Origin: CAZJUP01 sp964549275 | GTDB lineage: Bacteria; Fidelibacterota; Marinisomatia; Marinisomatales; TCS55 | NCBI GenBank assembly: GCA_964549275.1 | Contig: CAZJUP010000014.1 | Coordinates: 1-63,542, forward strand | DNA: 63,542 bases | Direction: 5' to 3' | Shown: in pieces, positions 53,060 through 62,034 of the stretch | Layout: the number at the start of each line of letters is the position of its first letter | Numbering within the stretch: position 1 is the first letter of the stretch | Translations under genes and position numbers: made by a program | Notes under the pieces: generated by a model | The model's database searches: none | The model's input: only the letters and a program-made list of their open reading frames with translations | Told to the model about the DNA's origin: nothing

Positions 53060-54520
53060 TTGCCAATTGACTCCAATCTTCATACACTGGTCATCGATCA
53101 GGGGACCTCTTCTTCAAAAGTATTTTTATTTAATTTAGACCATAAACCGGTTTTTACTGATAGGGTAAAACACCAATTATTACGTCCTGCACCCCATTGT
53201 GTTGAAACCGATGCAGCTGAAATCGGTGAAGCAGTTTACCAATTAATCAAAAAAGCAATTCAGTATTCCAAAGAAAATAAACTCACGATTCTGTCAGCAG
53301 GTATGGCACTACAGCGCTCTACTTTTTTGTTTTGGGAGAAGGATACTAAACAGCCGTTAACTGCTACATTAAGTTGGCAAGACGGCAGAGCCCACGGGGA
53401 GGTATCGAAGTTAAGCAGATATAAAAAAGAAATTTTTAAAAAAACAGGTGCTCCTCTTAATGCCCATTTCGGAGGACCAAAGTTTTTGCATTTGGTTAGA
53501 AAAAACCCAAATCTCAAAGAAATAATTAATGCAAATCAGTTATTTTTTGGACCTATAAGCGCCTTTTTAACACATAGGCTTACGGGAAATGCGGCGATTG
53601 ATCATACCATTGCTTCCCGAACGCTGGTTATGGATTTAGACAGTCTTGGCTGGGATGAAGGATTGCTAAGTATTTTTGAAATGTCAAAAGATGTCCTGCC
53701 TTTATTAGTGCCGGCCATCCACGATTTTGGCCAAATTTCCTGTGAGGGATTAGCTATTCCCCTAAAGTGTGTTATTGGCGATCAGCAAGCTGCTCTTATA
53801 GGACAAGCTGGAGATAAGCCCGGGAGCGTTGCCATGAATTTTGGTACTTCCGGGTCAGTACAAATCAACAGCGGTTCCAAACCAATCCATATTAGCGGAC
53901 TTATTAGTAGTGTGTTGGTTTCTTCCGAAAAAGAAAAAACATACTTATTAGAAGGAACCATAAACGCCTGCAATTCTCTTTTTCACTGGTTGGAGGATTA
54001 TCTGAATATTCCTCATAATGAAATGCAATGGGAAAAGCGGTGTGAACATAAGGAAACCGGTGGTGTTTTTGTTCCGGGGTTTTCTGGCCTTGCAGCGCCT
54101 CATTGGAGGGATAGACTTAAAACAATTTCTGAGGGGTATATTAATAAAAGAGATGTTGATGAAATTGTAAGAGCTGCAATGGAATCCATTGGGTTTTTGG
54201 TTTATGATATCTGGGCACTTTCGGAAAAACATATTCAAACAAAGCCAGGACTCGTTACAGCAAGTGGCGGGGGCGCAAGAAAACCCCTGCTACAATTTAT
54301 CTCACATTTAACTGAGTTAAATGTGGGACATGTCACAATGAAAGATAGAACTGCTTTGGGTGTCCATCGCCTGTTGCTTAAATCTGAAGGGATTTCTCCC
54401 GGTAATTTGAAAGGAGTCTGTGACGAAGTATTTTCCGGGAATTGGACGCAGTCATTAAAAGTGAAGAAATTAAAAAAATGGAGAGCTGCCTTGCGAAAAG
54501 CCGGGGTAACGGACTGTTAA
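53060..54520 (+). CDS. FGGY-family carbohydrate kinase, glycerol-kinase-like
   Basis: 486-residue kinase in the FGGY group. The N-terminal phosphate motif is VIDQGTSSSKV, with TLSWQDGRA and GDQQAALIGQ and the later FVPGFSGLAAPHW typical of glycerol-kinase-like proteins; the FGTSGSVQI replaces the NTYGTG of glycerol kinase, so substrate is uncertain. TTG at 53060 is the only start that retains the phosphate motif, two bases after the ferredoxin stop. It converges with the thioredoxin-like gene in a shared TTAA. Confidence 0.87.
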   Translation: MPIDSNLHTLVIDQGTSSSKVFLFNLDHKPVFTDRVKHQLLRPAPHCVETDAAEIGEAVYQLIKKAIQYSKENKLTILSAGMALQRSTFLFWEKDTKQPLTATLSWQDGRAHGEVSKLSRYKKEIFKKTGAPLNAHFGGPKFLHLVRKNPNLKEIINANQLFFGPISAFLTHRLTGNAAIDHTIASRTLVMDLDSLGWDEGLLSIFEMSKDVLPLLVPAIHDFGQISCEGLAIPLKCVIGDQQAALIGQAGDKPGSVAMNFGTSGSVQINSGSKPIHISGLISSVLVSSEKEKTYLLEGTINACNSLFHWLEDYLNIPHNEMQWEKRCEHKETGGVFVPGFSGLAAPHWRDRLKTISEGYINKRDVDEIVRAAMESIGFLVYDIWALSEKHIQTKPGLVTASGGGARKPLLQFISHLTELNVGHVTMKDRTALGVHRLLLKSEGISPGNLKGVCDEVFSGNWTQSLKVKKLKKWRAALRKAGVTDC

Positions 54521-55131
54521 CGAAAATTTTCTTTTGTCAACAAGGTGTGGGCTAAATATCGTCTAATCTTTCCGGGTTTAAGTTCACCGGTAACAACTCC
54601 AACTTTATTTAAGTTACCGTTCTCAATAATAAGGTGAAACGGTGTTCCCCACCCCCGATCATCAGATAAGGCGTTACGGAGAGCATAGTGTTCAGTTAAG
54701 TGACGCTTTGTTTTATCTTTAACTTGGAGTTGGCCAAAATAAACCGGCATAGATAAACCATATTTATTAATAAAAGCCATGGCACCTTGCAGTGTCGAAT
54801 ATTCCATAATAATTGCCATTTTTAATCCCAATTCACTGAAGTTTTTATACAGTTTTTCGATGAGTGGTGCATCATAATGGCAGTTTTTACACCATTCTGC
54901 CATATAAGATAAAATAAATACCCCCTCATCCTGAGGGTAAATATTTAGGAGATTTACAGACCTCCCTTTAATATCAACAGCATTAAGCGACGGAAGAGTT
55001 CCCAAGGGTTCAGTCTTTAGCTTGACGGTATCCAAGTTTACCCAGCGGATATCTGAATATTCATGTTCCTCTCCTCCCGACAAAAAGCCGGACAGAAAAA
55101 ATAAAAGAAAAGGGATAAAAGAAAATCTCAT
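54517..55131 (-). CDS. Exported thioredoxin-like protein (TlpA/ResA-like)
   Basis: 204-residue protein with signal peptide (about 1-20) and a thioredoxin fold; redox-active WCKNC at residues 80-84, and a cis-Pro in GWGTPFHLI. It is expected to act on disulfides in the periplasm, for example in cytochrome c or copper maturation. The start overlaps the CopD-like gene by one base. Confidence 0.88.
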   Translation of the reverse strand: MRFSFIPFLLFFLSGFLSGGEEHEYSDIRWVNLDTVKLKTEPLGTLPSLNAVDIKGRSVNLLNIYPQDEGVFILSYMAEWCKNCHYDAPLIEKLYKNFSELGLKMAIIMEYSTLQGAMAFINKYGLSMPVYFGQLQVKDKTKRHLTEHYALRNALSDDRGWGTPFHLIIENGNLNKVGVVTGELKPGKIRRYLAHTLLTKENFR

Positions 55132-55541
55132 TAGTTGTATTTTACAATAATTATAATAAATATGAGCAAAAGAACAACAATTTCGTGAGAGCGCAAGAAT
55201 CGTCTTAAGTCTGAAGGATTACTATCATCCTTTTTTAGCATTTTTGCTCTGGAAACGTGTGTGAATCCTAAAGCTGCCAATGCAATAATGATTTTCAAAT
55301 GCATCCAGCCGACGGTGAGCCAGTGCGTTTGCTCAATCATCATTAAAATTCCGGAAAGGGGCATAAAAAAGGAAGCGGGAATTTCAATTTTTGCCATGAT
55401 CTCCAATATGACCTTTCTTTGGGCCATCTGATTTTGTTCGGCAGACATTTTTCCTATAATTAATACGGCTAAGGCAGCACCAAACCAGGCGGCAATTCCA
55501 AAGAAGTGGAATAGTTTTATTGTAGAATAATAGGTTATCAT
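55131..55541 (-). CDS. Small membrane protein, CopD/DUF2269-like
   Basis: 136-residue protein with four hydrophobic segments. The KLFHFFGIAAWFGAAL at the N-terminus and WMHLKIIIALAALGFTH in the middle carry His residues in the pattern of CopD/HemJ-like membrane proteins. Exact family uncertain. One-base overlap with the thioredoxin-like gene. Confidence 0.72.
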   Translation of the reverse strand: MITYYSTIKLFHFFGIAAWFGAALAVLIIGKMSAEQNQMAQRKVILEIMAKIEIPASFFMPLSGILMMIEQTHWLTVGWMHLKIIIALAALGFTHVSRAKMLKKDDSNPSDLRRFLRSHEIVVLLLIFIIIIVKYN

Positions 55542-55583
55542 GTTGGCTGGGAAATTATAACGGTTTTTATATTTATTAGTCTC

Positions 55584-56297
55584 TTAAGATGGTTGGGTTG
55601 AAAGACGCAAAATTTCACCCCGGATAAGTGACTGCAATTTTTCAAGAGATAAATTTTCGTATTCATTGTGTGTAATCGGCCGGCCAAAATTTAACTTTAA
55701 AATTCCCGGGTTCAGTCTCCAGTCTGTTTTCTTTTTTGCGCGGAAGACACCTTTCAATCCTACTGGGACTAGGGTTACTCCTGTATTTAGAGCCAGGTGG
55801 AATGGTCCCTTTTTAAAGGGATTCATTTTACCGGTTAAGGTTCGGGTCCCCTCTGGGGAAATAATAAAAGAAGTCCCCATTTTTATGGCATTTTCAGCTT
55901 GATCTAAACTATGAATAGCTTCCCCAAGGTTTTTTCGCTTAATGGGAATGACACCATATCGGCGCAATAAAAATCCCCATACTGGGTATGAAAACTGTTC
56001 AACAGCACCTACAGCAGTAAAATAGTGATTTATAGCTGCACCCAGCATAAAGCCGTCAAACATGGATTCATGGTTAAATAAATACAAAAATGGGCCATCT
56101 TGGATATCAGGAGCTTTTCCCGAAATTTTTAGTCCTTGTCCACCAGAAAATAAAAGAGCCATACATATCAGTCTAACCAGAGGATGGAGTTTTTCAGGGG
56201 GGAAAATGATAAAAAACAGGATATACAGCACAGCGCTGAAAAGAAAAGTCATCATCCAGATCGGCCATAAAATCATGGAAACCAGCGTTTTATACAT
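55584..56297 (-). CDS. plsC: 1-acyl-sn-glycerol-3-phosphate acyltransferase
   Basis: Membrane enzyme making phosphatidic acid. HX4D in FNHESMFDG, and SPEGTRTL further along, plus the N-terminal hydrophobic helix. 237 residues from the ATG at 56297 (AAAAGG precedes it); the ATG at 56312 adds five residues. It overlaps mutY by eight bases. Confidence 0.9.
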   Translation of the reverse strand: MYKTLVSMILWPIWMMTFLFSAVLYILFFIIFPPEKLHPLVRLICMALLFSGGQGLKISGKAPDIQDGPFLYLFNHESMFDGFMLGAAINHYFTAVGAVEQFSYPVWGFLLRRYGVIPIKRKNLGEAIHSLDQAENAIKMGTSFIISPEGTRTLTGKMNPFKKGPFHLALNTGVTLVPVGLKGVFRAKKKTDWRLNPGILKLNFGRPITHNEYENLSLEKLQSLIRGEILRLSTQPS

Positions 56298-57363
56298 GCC
56301 AACCTTTTTCATTCAACTGATGAAATAATTTATGATTTGACTTAGGAAAGGGGTACTGGATAATATCACCGGGAAATATCCACCGTTGGTCAGGATTGAT
56401 GGTATGCGGGGAGTCATTCTTAAGCAGGCAATGAAAAAAATCCTGGGTGATTTTAAAATGGGTATATGCATGATGAATTCTTCCCGCATGAGAACGAATA
56501 GCGACATCAAAATTTAGTTGTTCCTTAATCTCGGCAGTGAGTCTTTCTGTAAGTGAGGCCTCCTTCTTTATCTCCACACTTGGGATTTCCCACAATCCTC
56601 CCAACATTTGGTTATCTCTCCGACGAGTGATAAAGAATTTGTTTTTACACCAGACGATACCACCCACAAGAATCCGGTGTGGGACTAAGGGTCTTTTTAT
56701 GGGATTGGGATAATTCAACGGTTGCCCGGAGGCATTAGCTTTACACATTTTTTTTAAGGGACAGGCAGTACAGTGCACCTTTTTTGGATTGCAAATTCCA
56801 GAGCCTAAATCCATCAGGGCTTGATTAAAATCTCCAGGGTAGTTTGGACTGATAGATTTAAGCAAAAAGGAATGGATTCGTTTTTTATTTTTTGGGGTTA
56901 GATTTTTAATGCCCAGTACTCTGGATATAACGCGATTTAAATTTCCATCAACTGAAGGAACAGGTTGGTTAAATGCAATAGAAAGAACTGCTGCTGTTGT
57001 ATACTTTCCCGCACCGGGAAGAGTGATAAAATCGGTATAAGTAGTTGGTATTTGGCCCGAAAATCTAGTTTGTATTATTTGTGCGGCATTATGCAGATTT
57101 CTGCACCTAGAATAATATCCCAATCCTTCCCACTGTTTTAAAGCAACTTCGGGTTCAACTTTTGCAAGTTCCATAATATTGGGGAACCGCTTTATCCATC
57201 GGTTATAATAAGGAATAACAGTTTCAACCTGTGTTTGTTGCAGCATGACTTCGGAGACCCATATTTTATATGGATCGGCTGTATCTCTCCATGGGAGATC
57301 TCGTTTGTTGGATTGGTACCATTCCAATAATCTTTCAGAAAATAATATATTTGTATGATACAT
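56290..57363 (-). CDS. mutY: A/G-specific adenine glycosylase
   Basis: Base-excision repair enzyme removing adenine opposite 8-oxoguanine. 357 residues from the ATG at 57363 (the 57399 start overlaps marR). Catalytic Glu38 in SEVMLQQT, HhH LPGAGKYTTAAV and catalytic Asp in SVDGN, then the cluster ligands C-x6-C-x2-C-x5-C (CNPKKVHCTACPLKKMC), and a C-terminal Nudix-like MutT domain ending in FHQLNEKGWHV. Confidence 0.95.
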   Translation of the reverse strand: MYHTNILFSERLLEWYQSNKRDLPWRDTADPYKIWVSEVMLQQTQVETVIPYYNRWIKRFPNIMELAKVEPEVALKQWEGLGYYSRCRNLHNAAQIIQTRFSGQIPTTYTDFITLPGAGKYTTAAVLSIAFNQPVPSVDGNLNRVISRVLGIKNLTPKNKKRIHSFLLKSISPNYPGDFNQALMDLGSGICNPKKVHCTACPLKKMCKANASGQPLNYPNPIKRPLVPHRILVGGIVWCKNKFFITRRRDNQMLGGLWEIPSVEIKKEASLTERLTAEIKEQLNFDVAIRSHAGRIHHAYTHFKITQDFFHCLLKNDSPHTINPDQRWIFPGDIIQYPFPKSNHKLFHQLNEKGWHV

Positions 57364-57365
57364 AT

Positions 57366-57788
57366 TTATCGTTTTAGGCGTGATTTTGAAACTATCCAAT
57401 GAAATGAATTTAATATTTCTTTAGTTTCTTCTCGATCTTCGAAGGGGATTTCATGAAACAATGCTTCTCCAAAAATATCAATTTTACCTTCGATTTTTTG
57501 CTGAATGGCCTCTCCTTTGTCAGTCAGATGAACCTTATAGGATCGTTTGTCTCTTTGGCTTTGTTTTTTGGTTACCCATTGGTTTTTGATTAAGACATCC
57601 ACCAAGCGAGTAAGGGTACTGTTTTCGACCCCAATTTGTCTGGAAAGGGATGTCATATCTATTCCCTCGTCTGGAATAGAGGAAATTAGTAGAGTTTGAG
57701 CAAGGGTTAGATTTTTATTTGTAATGTTGGCACGGAACAGAGACTGAAGATCCAGCAAAAATGTTTTGAGCAGTTCTCCGAATTCCAT
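57366..57788 (-). CDS. MarR-family transcriptional regulator
   Basis: 140-residue winged-helix regulator. SSIPDEGIDMTSLSRQ is the N-terminal part of the fold and NSTLTRLVDVLIKNQWVTK the recognition helix; RDKRSYKVHLTDKG forms the wing. It leads marR-mutY-plsC, so it may control itself and mutY. The ligand is unknown. Confidence 0.92.
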   Translation of the reverse strand: MEFGELLKTFLLDLQSLFRANITNKNLTLAQTLLISSIPDEGIDMTSLSRQIGVENSTLTRLVDVLIKNQWVTKKQSQRDKRSYKVHLTDKGEAIQQKIEGKIDIFGEALFHEIPFEDREETKEILNSFHWIVSKSRLKR

Positions 57789-57836
57789 GATTGTATATTA
57801 CAAATAATATTGCATTCTTAAAAGCCGAATTTTGAA

Positions 57837-58166
57837 TCAGCTTACTCTAGAACCATTAAGAATTTCATTAGCAGGTTGTAAAAGAACAATGTTCCCGGAA
57901 TTATTTTCAGCGCCCATCACTAAAACTTCTGAGGTAAAATTGTCGATTTTTTTTGAGCCTAAGTTCATGGAAGCAATTATCTGCAAACCGGGAAGCGATT
58001 TTAAAGGATATTCCTCGGTAATTTGAGCGCTGGACCATTTTTTACCATGAGGCCCAAAGTCAATTTTTAACTTATACGCAGGTTTGATTGCTTCGGGGAA
58101 TTCCTCTGCGGATTCTATAGTGCCCACACGTAATTCTAATTTTGAAAAATCTTTTATAGAAATCAT
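57837..58166 (-). CDS. csaA: CsaA-like tRNA-binding domain protein
   Basis: 109-residue EMAP/OB-fold protein. LELRVGTIESAEEFP near 11-25, WSSAQITEEYP and MGAENNSGNIVLLQP are the CsaA signature. CsaA homologues are described as chaperones related to secretion that can bind tRNA. It stands alone between the lipase and marR. Confidence 0.92.
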   Translation of the reverse strand: MISIKDFSKLELRVGTIESAEEFPEAIKPAYKLKIDFGPHGKKWSSAQITEEYPLKSLPGLQIIASMNLGSKKIDNFTSEVLVMGAENNSGNIVLLQPANEILNGSRVS

Positions 58167-58182
58167 TAATTTTTTCCTGTTT

Positions 58183-59388
58183 TTAATCTGATAAGGACCA
58201 CAATAAAGCCGAATGATTTTTAAACAGATTTAACATGGACTCAGCCTCTTTTTTATTAACACCATGACCAATAAATTGTTTGTGGTCGGCTTTCCAAGTT
58301 CCCATAAAATACCATTGTCCGGGGAGCAAAAGTTCTCCTTCTCGATAATCCGCAATGGGATCGGCACCGTTTGTTCCAGTTGTTGGTCCGGCCATTGAAA
58401 CAGTATTGACTATTCCGTCGTTTTCGAACCATGTAGAATCAGTGGCGCTTCCATCTCCCCAGTATGCTTTTTTCATACCCATAAGTCTTGCATTGGCTCG
58501 GATAATAAAACTCATTTTATCCTCAGGTAAGTGTCTGCCGGATGATGAATCCAATGTTGTATGGCTCGTAGCCATGGAAAAATAATAAATTTCAGGATCA
58601 GCTGTTGCGATGGAGTTGATTTGTTTTGCTCCCTCTACACTTAAGTCCCAGGCACAAATATTTTTTGTTTTCCAAGCGGAATGTTGCCGTAGGCGTTGAT
58701 AATAATTTTTCCAGGGTTCGTTTTTTTCTCGTGTAAAACCCCACTGATCCAGATCAAAGTCATAAAAACGATTATCGACCACGGCGGCCACAGCAATAAA
58801 ATCCTGTAAGAAGGGAAACCCAGCAGTTAAAATATCTGAAAGTGTTGAACCATTATGAGGGGAAGAGAGTGTCGTAATGGATTTTATCCAGCCTGAATGA
58901 GCTTCTCCCAATAAATAACTTTCTTCTGCAACGCCTGAAGAATCGGTGACAATGGCGGAAAGCAAATATTGAAGCATCCTTACTGTTTGCCCACCCATAC
59001 TGTGTCCAATTAAATGTACGGGATGGTTTTCATCCCATTGGGGATAAAGCCCCACAATAGATTTTTCTTCGGGGCGTTGTTTTAATCCATAGGATTCAGC
59101 GTGTGATTTGCCGTAATCCACCTGCCCACCCTTTATTTGGTAAAATAACTCAACAGCTCTATCCCAATTCGATGAAACCGGACCCACTGAAGCAGTATAT
59201 ACGGTATACCCTTCATCTTTAAGTGATTGTTCGATATCATATTTACCCCCCCAATAGTTGTAACCGCCCATTTCATCTTTTCCCCATCCCATGAACCCGT
59301 GTACTAAAATGATTGGAAACTGATTCTGTGCCGGGAGATATCCGGATAAAAGCGTTATTAGGAGAAATATTTTTCGAAAGAAATCCAT
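58183..59388 (-). CDS. Secreted lipase of the thermoalkalophilic (family I.5-like) group
   Basis: 401-residue exported esterase/lipase with a signal peptide (about 1-20). Ser130 in GHSMGG is the nucleophile; VHGFMGWGKDEMGG and YWGG near 29-48 are close to Geobacillus BTL2. By comparison with BTL2, zinc ligands Asp76 and His96 and the Asp in DLDQWG are kept, but the His at 102 is Leu. ENDGIVNTVSMAGP holds the catalytic Asp; the catalytic His is in KADHKQFIG. Confidence 0.9.
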   Translation of the reverse strand: MDFFRKIFLLITLLSGYLPAQNQFPIILVHGFMGWGKDEMGGYNYWGGKYDIEQSLKDEGYTVYTASVGPVSSNWDRAVELFYQIKGGQVDYGKSHAESYGLKQRPEEKSIVGLYPQWDENHPVHLIGHSMGGQTVRMLQYLLSAIVTDSSGVAEESYLLGEAHSGWIKSITTLSSPHNGSTLSDILTAGFPFLQDFIAVAAVVDNRFYDFDLDQWGFTREKNEPWKNYYQRLRQHSAWKTKNICAWDLSVEGAKQINSIATADPEIYYFSMATSHTTLDSSSGRHLPEDKMSFIIRANARLMGMKKAYWGDGSATDSTWFENDGIVNTVSMAGPTTGTNGADPIADYREGELLLPGQWYFMGTWKADHKQFIGHGVNKKEAESMLNLFKNHSALLWSLSD

Positions 59389-59459
59389 AATGAAAATCTA
59401 CGATTTGTAAAAGAAAAGGTTCAGAAAAAAATATGGAGATTTAATTTGAAATCTAAAAC

Positions 59460-60818
59460 TCAGTCAATATAGTACCAGCCGAATAAAATCATCATTTCAT
59501 CCGTTGATAAAAATCCAAATGTTAGGGGTTGATTAGTCCAATTATTGTATGTAGCTATCATTTTAATCCCCTGACCCGGGTCTAAGGTAAGGGGAGGATC
59601 GTAGTCCAAAATGGGTGGGTGTTCCCAATCGTTTGTCCAATAAACCAATTCTTTATCGCGGGGGCCTCCTACAATTTCGGCAGAAAACTCTAAAAGATGT
59701 TCGTGGGCATGGGAAAACAATTGCCCGATATAAATCCTTTTATTGGTGTAAAAAGTTTTGTCCAGCGTTGTTACAGTATTTGCTGGTATATATATATCCG
59801 TATTGTTCCAATTGATTAATTCTGCAATGTGAGTTACTTGTGACTGGCTCACAGTATAAATATTCGAAAAGACTTCCCCAGTAATTAACGAGTTGCTTCT
59901 ATTGACATAATGAGAATTTTGATCCAAACCAAACAACTTGGGAATGCGCAGCGCCACCCCGTCAGGATAAGTGTAATCCATCCTCGGCCACTGTGTACCT
60001 GCAATAAATTGATGATATTGCATACTTCGGAGAGTAGAAGGAATGAGGTCGCCATTTGAGTTTCTCAGTTCACGGACTAAATCATATGGGGGAAGTACAT
60101 TAGGCGGCGTATCTTCTTCAAATGAATACAAAATAAAATGATGGCTGCCGGGACGCATTTCAATTTTAATTCGATTGACAAACACTTCTTGAGATATATC
60201 TGTTGGGGTGTATTGAAAAAACTCTCTTTCAGTGTTGGGTGGGACTTCAAAGGGGCCTAAATGTATTTGAAATCCATTTTCCGGAGGTGTTAAAGGTTCA
60301 AATTCCGGGGGGACATATTTGTTGCTATCTAATAGCAGGGACTCATCTGCAACATTTCCAATCTCCGGAGCACCGGCTTCAATCCACATTCGAATGAACT
60401 TTAAAGCCCCATCTGTAAGAAAATTACCTCCCGGAGGCATGAGATTCCCATATTCTGGGTGGTCGGAAAGAAAGTGTTCACTATCATAAGCGTTTATTTT
60501 TTCCCAAAGGTAGCTTTTACCAATGCCTTTCATTCCGCCTTCAGAGCTGACTCTAACCAATCCATCTTGTTTTGCCGCTGTATTTTCCGGCAAGACCTCC
60601 ACAAGTTGTTTATAGGCTACATCTAAGGATAGGACCAACTGGGACTGTTTTGCCATAACTGTTCCTTCTGTGTGGCAGCTTACACAATTGGGTTCGAGGA
60701 TTTCAGAGTGTAAAGTTTCCCACGTTGATGGAGGAACAGTATTGGTGTTCTCGCAACTATATAACAAAATAATCATACTAATTGTGAAAATAATTGGAGT
60801 AAAGGGAGGTTGCCTCAT
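59460..60818 (-). CDS. Cytochrome c lipoprotein fused to a PHM-like copper monooxygenase core
   Basis: A 452-residue lipoprotein from the ATG at 60818 (lipobox LYSC, Cys22). The N-terminal half contains a heme c site, CVSCH at 45-49, and a possible distal Met in LMPPGG (Met127). The C-terminal half has residues that line up with the peptidylglycine alpha-hydroxylating monooxygenase copper sites: His226-His227 (GSHHF) and His303 (NSHY) for CuH; His370-x-His372 (SHAHEH) and Met442 (STDEMM) for CuM. I call it PHM-like; substrate unknown. It is expected on the outer or inner face of the envelope. Confidence 0.82.
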   Translation of the reverse strand: MRQPPFTPIIFTISMIILLYSCENTNTVPPSTWETLHSEILEPNCVSCHTEGTVMAKQSQLVLSLDVAYKQLVEVLPENTAAKQDGLVRVSSEGGMKGIGKSYLWEKINAYDSEHFLSDHPEYGNLMPPGGNFLTDGALKFIRMWIEAGAPEIGNVADESLLLDSNKYVPPEFEPLTPPENGFQIHLGPFEVPPNTEREFFQYTPTDISQEVFVNRIKIEMRPGSHHFILYSFEEDTPPNVLPPYDLVRELRNSNGDLIPSTLRSMQYHQFIAGTQWPRMDYTYPDGVALRIPKLFGLDQNSHYVNRSNSLITGEVFSNIYTVSQSQVTHIAELINWNNTDIYIPANTVTTLDKTFYTNKRIYIGQLFSHAHEHLLEFSAEIVGGPRDKELVYWTNDWEHPPILDYDPPLTLDPGQGIKMIATYNNWTNQPLTFGFLSTDEMMILFGWYYID

Positions 60819-60864
60819 GGCGTGAATTTGGAGCATCTTTTTAAGATATCAAAAGCATAAAATT

Positions 60865-60889
60865 AAAAAGGCTCGTAAAGAACCTTTTT
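60865..60889 (-). terminator. Rho-independent terminator of glnII
   Basis: AAAAAGG (60865-60871) and CCTTTTT (60883-60889) with an 11-base loop; on the minus strand it ends in T-rich sequence. It is 26 bases past the glutamine synthetase stop. Confidence 0.8.
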
Positions 60890-60914
60890 AACTGAGTCCG
60901 TGATGTTTAATTGG

Positions 60915-61925
60915 TTAACTGCAAACAGTCTCTATTAACGCAGCGCACACCTGATAAGGGTCCATGTTGGCTGCCGGTCGTCGATCTTCTAAGTATCCAT
61001 GACCATCATTGGCTGTAGCCATGGGAATTCGAATTGATGCTCCCCGGTCACTTACTCCATAACGAAATTCATGAATGGAGCAGGTTTCATGCAAACCGGT
61101 AAGTCGTTCTTCATTGTGTGCACCATAAACATTAATATGTTTTTCGTGATTTTTTCCGAGTCTTTCACAGGCATCATTAATCACGCTCATTCCCCCGTTT
61201 TCGCGCATAGATTTTGTGCTAAAATTTGTGTGTGCACCTGCTCCATTCCAGTCCCCGGTCACTGGTTTGGGGTGCAAGGTCGCATTGACACCATAGTCTT
61301 CAGCTATTCGGTAAAGGATCCATCGGGCTAGCCAAAGCTGATCGCTAACAGCCAGGGGACCAAGTGGCCCAACTTGGAATTCCCACTGCCCGGGCATGAC
61401 TTCAGCATTAACACCGGAAATGCCAATGCCCGCCGTAATGCAGGCTTCCATATGGTCTTCAACAATGTCGCGGCCAAAAACCTCATCGGCTCCAACACCG
61501 CAATAAAAAGGTCCTTGAGGTGCCGGGTATCCACCATCCGGCCACCCAAGGGGAGACCGTCCTTTGAAAAAAGTATATTCCTGCTCAATGCCAAACCAAG
61601 ACTCTTCCTCGGAATGTTTTTCTGCAATTTCAACCAACTGAGCTCTGGTGTTGGATGTGTGAACAGAACCATCCGGGTTTCGAACCTCGTTCATTACTAG
61701 GATATGTTTTTCGCCTCGAATTGGATCTGGAACAAAAGCTATAGGTTTCAACATACAGTCACTGTCATGCCCAACTGCCTGCATGGTGCTTGACCCATCG
61801 AAACCCCAAACGGGGATTTGTTCAATGTCCGAAACAGGCCCATCAACAATTTTAGTTTTAGACCTAAGTTTTGCTGTGGGCTTATGACCATCAATCCAGA
61901 TGTATTCTGCTTTAATTTTTTCCAT
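60915..61925 (-). CDS. glnII: Glutamine synthetase type II
   Basis: GSII (eukaryotic-type) glutamine synthetase, 336 residues, short relative to GSI (about 470). EYIWIDG, PVWGFDGSST, EQEYTFFKG, AEVMPGQWEFQVG, NGAGAHTNFS, DRGASIRIP are seen; these hold the Glu ligands and ammonia-binding residues. GSII lacks the adenylylation site. GAGGGAG precedes the ATG; the upstream repeat at 61977-62005 may control it. Confidence 0.96.
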   Translation of the reverse strand: MEKIKAEYIWIDGHKPTAKLRSKTKIVDGPVSDIEQIPVWGFDGSSTMQAVGHDSDCMLKPIAFVPDPIRGEKHILVMNEVRNPDGSVHTSNTRAQLVEIAEKHSEEESWFGIEQEYTFFKGRSPLGWPDGGYPAPQGPFYCGVGADEVFGRDIVEDHMEACITAGIGISGVNAEVMPGQWEFQVGPLGPLAVSDQLWLARWILYRIAEDYGVNATLHPKPVTGDWNGAGAHTNFSTKSMRENGGMSVINDACERLGKNHEKHINVYGAHNEERLTGLHETCSIHEFRYGVSDRGASIRIPMATANDGHGYLEDRRPAANMDPYQVCAALIETVCS

Positions 61926-61976
61926 TTTTTCTCCCTCTACGTTTGTTAATAATTAAATAATATGCACATAATTACT

Positions 61977-62005
61977 TCATAATATTAAGGGCTATCATAA
62001 TATTA
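61977..62005. promoter_or_regulatory. 11-bp direct repeat (TCATAATATTA) upstream of glnII
   Basis: TCATAATATTA occurs at 61977-61987 and 61995-62005, separated by seven bases (18-bp period). The core TAATATTA is itself a palindrome. It lies 52 to 80 bases before the glnII start in the only sizeable gap (109 bases) of the amt-PII-glnII group. A transcription factor site is inferred, none is named. Confidence 0.5.
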
Positions 62006-62034
62006 CAAATAAATACTAAGTGAAATATACGTAT

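Noticed and set aside
62005..62034. ATACGTAT palindrome downstream of the PII gene as a terminator.
   Set aside because: Only 8 bp, without stem-loop or T-tract.
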